NCBI GenBank assembly: GCA_964401705.1
Contig: CAYNZJ010000015.1
Coordinates: forward strand, 1-15,500
Reading direction: 5' to 3'
DNA length: 15,500 nucleotides
Source of the DNA: 2-01-FULL-33-17 sp964401705
GTDB lineage: Bacteria > Patescibacteriota > Minisyncoccia > Phycocordibacterales > UBA9973
In this document: positions 9,933 to 15,500 of the stretch, piece by piece
Numbering within the stretch: position 1 is the first letter of the stretch
How the letters are laid out: each line of letters starts with the position of its first letter
The notes under the pieces: model-generated
Database searches by the model: none
The model's input: the letters and a program-made list of their open reading frames with translations, nothing else
What the model was told of the DNA's origin: nothing
Position numbers and translations under genes: made by a program

Positions 9933-11723
9933 TTATTTCTCATTCCTGATCATCTTTAGGAAGACATCATGAGGAATATTTACCTTACCAGATTCTTGCA
10001 TTTTCTTTTTACCTTTCTTTTGTTTTTCCCATAGCTTCATCCGGCGGGTAATGTCCCCTCCGTACATATGTTGAGTAACGTCTTTTCGAAATGCATTTAT
10101 AGATTCAGATGCAATGATTCGCCCCAAAGCTTTGGCTTGGATTTTAATATTGATTTGTTGACGTGGCATGTGCTCTTTAAGCATATCTACCGCTGTCCGC
10201 GCATCTTGTTCAACACGTCTTCTTGAAATTAAACGACAAAATGCTGGAATAATTTCATTATTAATTAATATATCCATCCGGACTACATCCGCATCACGGT
10301 ATTCAGCAAATTCATAAGCAATGGATGCATATCCCGATGATACTGATTTAAGTTTATCAAAAAATCCTCGCATAAGTTCACGCAGTGGCATAATCATTGA
10401 AATTTCATTTCTACCCGATCCAAAATTAATTGTTTCCATAACCTCGGCTTCATGATCATATAGTAATGGCATAAGCGGTGAAATATAATCCACTGGTAAA
10501 ATAATACGCGCCATAACCCAAGGCTCTAAAACCCGTGTAACTGAGCCATCATCTGGAAAAGCTACAGGAGTATAAACCATTACTGGTTCAGGATTACCTT
10601 TTACATAAATATTATAAGCAATACTTGGTAAAGTAATTATCAGTAAAAGATCATATTCGCGATGCAAACGCTCGGTAATAATTTCCATATGAAGCATTCC
10701 TAAAAATCCAACACGAAAACCTCGGCCCAATACTAACGATGTTTCTTCTTCGAAATTAAAAGCGGCGTCTTCCAAATGAAGTCTTTCAAGTGCAGTCTTA
10801 AGTGTCCCAAAATCATCTTGACTTTCAGGATAAATACTGGCCCATACAACTGATTTGGGTTGAGTGTATCCGGGTAGTGGGCCAGCACGCTTTTTAGTAT
10901 CAGTAATTGTATCACCCACAGATGCTACCCCGGGCTTTTTAATACCAGTTACAATATAGCCAATCTCCCCTGCATCTAAACTTTCTTTTTTGTTTTCTTT
11001 TGGTGAAAGTATTCCAACTTCGATTGGTGAAAATGTTTCATCTGCACCAATTAATTGCAGTTGCATTTTAGTATTGAATGATCCAGCAATAACCCGCACA
11101 AACACGACAATGCCTTTGTGTTCTGAATATTTAAAATCAAAAACTAAAGCTTGAGGGTTGGCATCTTTGTTTTCAATAATAGGTGCTGGAATACGTTTTA
11201 TGATTTGCTCTAATAATTCCGGCACACCGTCACCAGTTTTACCAGAAACTTTTAAAATAGTATCTTTTTCAATATGCAGTAATTCTACAATTTCATTTGC
11301 AACATCATCAACGCGGGATAATGGTGAATCAATTTTAGTCATAACGGGAATAATTACTAACCCTAAATTTTGCGCCATTTCCAGTGTGGTTAATGTTTGA
11401 GCTTGGACACCTTGAGTTGAATCAACTAACAACAATGTACCTTCTACGGCTTGCATTGCACGCGAAACTTCATAAGAAAAATCAATATGCCCCGGAGTGT
11501 CAATTAAATTAAGTTCATAAGTTTTGCCACCATGGGTATATTTCATACGGACTGGTTGCATTTTAATGGTTATACCACGCTCACGTTCAAGCTCCATAGA
11601 ATCCAGTACCTGAGCCTTCATATCACGCTTGGCAATTGTGCCAGTAGCTTCAAGAAGCCGATCTGCAAGAGTCGACTTACCGTGGTCAATATGAGCAATA
11701 ATACTAAAATTCCGAATATCCAT
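9933..11723 (-). CDS. lepA: elongation factor 4 (LepA)
   Basis: EF4/LepA is a ribosome-binding GTPase related to EF-G, linked to back-translocation and ribosome biogenesis under stress. It has 596 aa, the normal length. G1 is A10-HIDHGKS-T18, G2 is RERGITI (47-53) and G3 is D75-TPGH-79. G4 reads T129-KID-132 where most LepA proteins have NKID, and G5 is SGKTG. Domain II, the EF-G-like domains III and V (GFLGMLHMEIITERLHREYDL) and the LepA-specific tail YGGDITRRMKLWEKQKKGKKKM follow. It lies 15 bp after murJ in the leuS-murJ-lepA run, so it is probably translated from a shared mRNA. Confidence 0.98.
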   Translation of the reverse strand: MDIRNFSIIAHIDHGKSTLADRLLEATGTIAKRDMKAQVLDSMELERERGITIKMQPVRMKYTHGGKTYELNLIDTPGHIDFSYEVSRAMQAVEGTLLLVDSTQGVQAQTLTTLEMAQNLGLVIIPVMTKIDSPLSRVDDVANEIVELLHIEKDTILKVSGKTGDGVPELLEQIIKRIPAPIIENKDANPQALVFDFKYSEHKGIVVFVRVIAGSFNTKMQLQLIGADETFSPIEVGILSPKENKKESLDAGEIGYIVTGIKKPGVASVGDTITDTKKRAGPLPGYTQPKSVVWASIYPESQDDFGTLKTALERLHLEDAAFNFEEETSLVLGRGFRVGFLGMLHMEIITERLHREYDLLLIITLPSIAYNIYVKGNPEPVMVYTPVAFPDDGSVTRVLEPWVMARIILPVDYISPLMPLLYDHEAEVMETINFGSGRNEISMIMPLRELMRGFFDKLKSVSSGYASIAYEFAEYRDADVVRMDILINNEIIPAFCRLISRRRVEQDARTAVDMLKEHMPRQQINIKIQAKALGRIIASESINAFRKDVTQHMYGGDITRRMKLWEKQKKGKKKMQESGKVNIPHDVFLKMIRNEK

Positions 11724-11738
11724 AATATATATCTTACT

Positions 11739-13340
11739 TTAACGGAACTTGGGTAAAAGAGCAAGGATGGATTTTTTAATAGTGTTTTTAAGATAGAGCC
11801 GATCTTCCATGATGTGTTTATCGTGCACCATACCCAAAATTACATATGAACATAACAAGAAGAATCCAAAAATTATGAATGAAAAAATTAAATGAATAAT
11901 TATTCCACGATGACCCAAAAGCATTACATATAACAAATATCTAGATGCTACGGACACTGCCCCGGTTACTAATACGATTTTTAAAATATACAAAAATCCT
12001 AAATATGGTTTTTTGATAATTTTATTCTTTTTATAAATTTTTAAACCAACACCAAGAGCAATATATTGAGACAAAGTATAAGCCAAAGGAATTGATAAAA
12101 CAGAATAAAAAATATTGTCAAAATTAATATAAGCAATATAAGCAAAAAAATACATTAATATTGCAGACAAACTGTTTGTTACTAATGGTAATATATAATC
12201 ACCCTTGGCATATGATGCCCGAGATATCAAAAGTATGATATTTTGAGCATATAAAGATATTATAAATAACCCTAATGATGATGCCGTTAAAATAACATCG
12301 TGGTTTGTAAATTTACCACTACCAAATAATATATAAACTATTTCATAACGAAATATTACAACTAATGCTGTTAAAACTATTGAGATTAAAAATATTTTTT
12401 TAAACCCCCTAGAAAAAATAGAATCAAATAAAATATAATCACCTTTGACATACGCATCAGCTAACTGCGGGAAAATAGTTGTAGCATACGATACTCCAAT
12501 TAATGTATGAAATACGGTTTGCAGTGTAAAAGCTAAACTAATAACAGTAATTGAACCAACTGGATAAAGTGATGCAAAATAAGTTAATAAGAAAAAAGTT
12601 ACAGCCGATGCAACTAAAGACAATGTTCGAAGAAACGACTTTTTTAATGTTTGTTTTAGTAAAATAAAAGAAAATGCTCGCCCAACAAATGAACCATAGC
12701 CGGCAAACAAACCTTCTTTTATTGCAACTGGCATTGATATTGCTAAATGCATAATTGATCCTAGTACGATACCTACACAAACTCCACCAATACCCCAAAA
12801 AGGTCTTAAAAACAAAATACCAATTACTGCCCCCAAGTTATATAAAATAGGTGCAACCCCTACTGCAAAAAATTTACGTTTCTGTTGAGATACACTTGAA
12901 ATAATTGATGAAAGAGATAAGAAAAATGTTGAAATTAAAAGAATTGATCCATAAATAATTATTGAGTTTTGAAAGGCTAAATCAGTATGACCATATAAAT
13001 GTTTTATTATATATGGCAAAAATACCATCACTGCCCCATAAACAACAATAAAAAATACCGTAAATGTTGTTAGGAGCTTTTGGAACCAAATTATTCTATC
13101 TTCATCATAAAGTTTTTTTGAAAAAAGAGGCACAAGTATAGCACTACTAACAAATGAACCCACAGATAAATACATAAATTCTGGAACCCGAAATGCTGCA
13201 TAATAAGAATCCAAGAAAAATCCCGCCCCATAAATATGCGAAAGTAATTTATCTCGAACAAATCCCAATAACTGTGAGACTAGTGAACTCACCGCTAAAA
13301 ACAAAGTACTATTAAAAATATTACCGTGTTTATTATCCAT
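11739..13340 (-). CDS. murJ: lipid II flippase MurJ (MviN)
   Basis: MurJ moves lipid II across the cytoplasmic membrane for peptidoglycan assembly. The 533-aa protein is hydrophobic throughout, with about 14 predicted spans. The N-terminal signature SSLVSQLLGFVRDKLLSHIYG-GAGFFLDSYYAAFRVPEF matches the MurJ/MviN pattern of the MOP superfamily, including the conserved Arg-Asp of the first loop and the D-x-Y-x-A-F-R-x-P motif. Its ATG lies one base after the leuS stop codon, so it is translationally coupled. The C-terminus is basic (KKSILALLPKFR). With the Mur ligase fragment at the window start it indicates a peptidoglycan wall. Confidence 0.93.
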   Translation of the reverse strand: MDNKHGNIFNSTLFLAVSSLVSQLLGFVRDKLLSHIYGAGFFLDSYYAAFRVPEFMYLSVGSFVSSAILVPLFSKKLYDEDRIIWFQKLLTTFTVFFIVVYGAVMVFLPYIIKHLYGHTDLAFQNSIIIYGSILLISTFFLSLSSIISSVSQQKRKFFAVGVAPILYNLGAVIGILFLRPFWGIGGVCVGIVLGSIMHLAISMPVAIKEGLFAGYGSFVGRAFSFILLKQTLKKSFLRTLSLVASAVTFFLLTYFASLYPVGSITVISLAFTLQTVFHTLIGVSYATTIFPQLADAYVKGDYILFDSIFSRGFKKIFLISIVLTALVVIFRYEIVYILFGSGKFTNHDVILTASSLGLFIISLYAQNIILLISRASYAKGDYILPLVTNSLSAILMYFFAYIAYINFDNIFYSVLSIPLAYTLSQYIALGVGLKIYKKNKIIKKPYLGFLYILKIVLVTGAVSVASRYLLYVMLLGHRGIIIHLIFSFIIFGFFLLCSYVILGMVHDKHIMEDRLYLKNTIKKSILALLPKFR

Positions 13341-13341
13341 A

Positions 13342-15500
13342 TTAATCAGTGATTTTAATTACAAAATTAATTATCTTGTTTGGGATAAAAATAGTACGAA
13401 CCAATTCCCCGCTTTCAAAATATTTACGGTATTTATCATCCATATTTATGATGCCAACTATTTCTTCTTGTTTAGTATCTGGCAAAACAGAAACTTCACC
13501 TCGAAGTTTGCCATTGAATTGAACAATAATTTTTTGCATCAAAACTCGTTCCTTTAATTTTTTAAATTTAGGCCATTGATTATTATGGATGCTGGTTTTA
13601 AAACCAAAATTATGATAAATCTCATCTGTTACATATGGAGCAAAAGGAGCAAGTAATTTTATAAACTCTACAAAATCATCATTAGAGATCTCACAATTTT
13701 TATCCTCAATAAGACCAAGAAATATCATCATTGCGGATATTGCGGTATTAAATTTAAATTCAGCAATATCTTTACTAACTTTGTTAATTAAATCCTGCAA
13801 GGCATAAGAGATATCAACATTGGTTTTATTTTTAAAATCCAATACTTTTAAACTAGCACGCCAAACACGCTCGATAAATCTACGGGACCCCATAATACTT
13901 TCTGTATTCCAAGGCAAATGCGAATCAAATGGCCCTAAGAACATTTCATAAACCCGCAGTGTATCTGCGCCATAAGTTTTGACTATATCATCGGGATTAA
14001 TAACATTACCCCAGCGTTTACTCATTTTACGGCCATCAGCACCACCTATCATACCTTGATGACGAAGTGCCTTGAATGGTTCATCAGATTTAACTATATC
14101 CAAATCATGCAGTACTTTATGCCAAAAACGTGCATATAATAAATGTCCTGTATTATGCTCGGTACCACCTACATACATATCTACCCCACCATTTTTACCA
14201 AAGAAAAAGTCTAGATTTTCTTTACTCGCAATTTGTTTTTTGTTATTAGGATCAGTATAGCGCAAGAAATACCAACTGGACCCCGCCCAACCTGGCATAG
14301 TATTTGTTTCGTATCCGGATTTTATCCATTCTTTTGAATTTGCTAGTGGACTTTGACCATTACCAGATGGAGCAAATGATTTTAAGTTTGGTAATACTAA
14401 TGGTAATTTTTTAACTTCATGGATTATTCCATCTTTGTCTCTATATAGCGGTATTGGTTCACCCCAATAACGCTGACGTGCAAAAATTGCATCTCGCATT
14501 TTGTAATTAACTTTTCTTTTTGCGTAGCCTTTATTTATTACATAATTTGCAATTTTTTCTCTATTTTCTCCAGCATTTAAATTATTAAATTCTTTTGGTT
14601 CCGTAAGAAAACCATTTTGAGAATCAGAAAAACATACTTCTAAATTTTTAACAGATTTTAGTAATTCTGGATCTTTTGGAAACAATACTGGTTTTAATTT
14701 AATATTATATTTTTTAGCAAAAGCAAAATCACGTTCATCATGACAAGAACATTTTACAATACCAGTACCATAATCAGCCAAAGCAAAACTAGCTACCCAA
14801 ATAGGAAGCTCTCCATTACCTAATGGGTCTATAGCATATCTACCAGTAAAAATACCTTCAATTTCTTTTTCGTTATTTTGATTCAAATTTCTTTTATTAG
14901 TAATTTCTTTTGCTCGCTCTAAAATAGAATCACCGTCTTTTAATCCATTTACTAATTTAGGTAACAATGGATGGTCAGGTGCAATTACAAAAAAAGTATC
15001 GGCATAACATGCTTCAAAATGAGTGGAGTATGTTTGTATTACAATGTCTAAATCTTTTACTTTTGCAGAAAAAATTAAACCTTCGCTTTTACCTATCCAG
15101 TTTTTTTGAGTTTCTTTTGTAGAATCAAGAAAATCAACATAATTTAAACCATCTAACAATCTATCCCCATATGCGCTAATCCGCATAAACCATTGACGCA
15201 TAGACTTTTTAACAACAGGATACTCACCTCGTTCAGATACTGGACCATTTGGAGTATCAACTATTTCATCATTTGCTAATACTGTCCCTAATTCTTCGCA
15301 CCAATTAACCTCGGCATAGCCCTCGTATGCCAACCGGTATTTCATCAAAATATCCTGTTTTTCAAGTTTAGTAAAATTCTTCCAAACTTTTGCGCTAAAT
15401 TCAGTAACATCACCATGCCAAGTATTTTGATTTATAGTTTTATTACCAGACTTTTCAAAAATCTTAATAAGGTTATCAATATGAGATGCTTTTTGTTTTC
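13342..15500 (-). CDS. leuS: leucyl-tRNA synthetase, 5' end missing
   Basis: The frame stays open to the window edge; upstream codons continue as KQKASHIDNLIKIFEKSG, so the gene starts beyond 15500 and the HIGH motif is not seen. LeuRS charges tRNA-Leu. Diagnostic segments are NWCEELGTVLANDEI, MRQWFMRISAYGDRLLDGL, QKNWIGKSEG, ARQRYWGEPIPLYRD, MPGWAGSSWYFLRYTDP, VDMYVGGTEHNTGHLLYARF and the second signature K-M-S-K-R (14014-14028). The CP1 editing domain is present but its threonine-rich motif TTRPDT is replaced by S-T-H-F-E-A. The M-A-V-P-A-H-D loop reads K-C-S-C-H-D and is one residue shorter. The C-terminal domain ends with IIVQFNGKLRGEVSV, as usual. First gene of the leuS-murJ-lepA run. 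Confidence 0.97.
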   Translation of the reverse strand, partial: KQKASHIDNLIKIFEKSGNKTINQNTWHGDVTEFSAKVWKNFTKLEKQDILMKYRLAYEGYAEVNWCEELGTVLANDEIVDTPNGPVSERGEYPVVKKSMRQWFMRISAYGDRLLDGLNYVDFLDSTKETQKNWIGKSEGLIFSAKVKDLDIVIQTYSTHFEACYADTFFVIAPDHPLLPKLVNGLKDGDSILERAKEITNKRNLNQNNEKEIEGIFTGRYAIDPLGNGELPIWVASFALADYGTGIVKCSCHDERDFAFAKKYNIKLKPVLFPKDPELLKSVKNLEVCFSDSQNGFLTEPKEFNNLNAGENREKIANYVINKGYAKRKVNYKMRDAIFARQRYWGEPIPLYRDKDGIIHEVKKLPLVLPNLKSFAPSGNGQSPLANSKEWIKSGYETNTMPGWAGSSWYFLRYTDPNNKKQIASKENLDFFFGKNGGVDMYVGGTEHNTGHLLYARFWHKVLHDLDIVKSDEPFKALRHQGMIGGADGRKMSKRWGNVINPDDIVKTYGADTLRVYEMFLGPFDSHLPWNTESIMGSRRFIERVWRASLKVLDFKNKTNVDISYALQDLINKVSKDIAEFKFNTAISAMMIFLGLIEDKNCEISNDDFVEFIKLLAPFAPYVTDEIYHNFGFKTSIHNNQWPKFKKLKERVLMQKIIVQFNGKLRGEVSVLPDTKQEEIVGIINMDDKYRKYFESGELVRTIFIPNKIINFVIKITD

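Noticed and set aside
9435..9959. Overlapping long open frames on both strands across 9435-9959
   Set aside because: They exist only because the 126-bp repeat length is a multiple of three, so any open frame is copied. They run through the tRNA-Arg gene and have repeated peptide blocks with no start signal.
11158..11400. Plus-strand open frame inside lepA, and similar frames inside valS, murJ and leuS
   Set aside because: They are antisense or out-of-frame shadows of strongly conserved genes and have no recognisable motif or start signal.
13342..15348. Complete leuS starting at the ATG near 15348
   Set aside because: The same frame continues upstream with LeuRS-like sequence to the window edge, and the HIGH motif is missing from the shorter version.

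Overview
The window is AT-rich, compact and dominated by translation and cell-envelope housekeeping genes. ValRS and guanylate kinase are short, start sites mostly lack a Shine-Dalgarno sequence, several promoters look leaderless, and tRNA genes lack an encoded CCA. Together with small repeats lodged inside conserved proteins, this suggests a Patescibacteria/CPR (Parcubacteria-like) genome. That placement is inferred from style and was not tested by phylogeny.

Layout. (1) 1-480: the 3' end of a Mur-ligase-type gene whose stop codon lies inside the 5' two-thirds of a tRNA-Ser(CGA) on the other strand, then an intact tRNA-Glu(UUC). (2) 477-2840: a low-gene-density accessory stretch. It holds a structured repeat attached to the tRNA-Glu 3' end and three unrecognised genes (about 132 aa; a 188-aa lipoprotein; a 192-aa zinc-ribbon protein). 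Each gene has its own consensus promoter and terminator, and the lipoprotein gene sits between two copies of a short minus-strand coding-like repeat. (3) 2839-8230: gmk diverges from tsaD, followed by valS, a PrsW-family membrane protease and an Hsp20 chaperone. (4) 8267-9530: an inverted second copy of the tRNA-linked repeat attached to tRNA-Phe(GAA), a small membrane protein, a FtsB/DivIC-like protein, a 35-aa membrane peptide and a glutaredoxin. (5) 9561-9902: a perfect 126-bp tandem repeat whose units carry the 3' end of the adjacent tRNA-Arg(CCU). (6) 9933-15500: leuS (5' end cut by the window edge), murJ and lepA on the minus strand, reading towards tRNA-Arg.

How the genes fit together. 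tsaD (t6A modification), valS, leuS, lepA and the tRNAs serve translation. gmk supplies GDP/GTP precursor. The Mur ligase, murJ and FtsB-like protein serve peptidoglycan synthesis and division. prsW, hsp20 and the glutaredoxin fit membrane proteolysis, protein folding and thiol redox. leuS-murJ-lepA-tRNA-Arg and valS-prsW-hsp20 are tightly packed and probably co-transcribed.

The most unusual signal is non-coding. All three intact tRNA genes have a structured, repeated element fused directly to their 3' end, and the fourth tRNA is broken. The two long tRNA-linked repeats (after tRNA-Glu and tRNA-Phe) show a compensatory base-pair change. A GC-rich palindrome found in the loop of one of them also occurs in frame inside valS.
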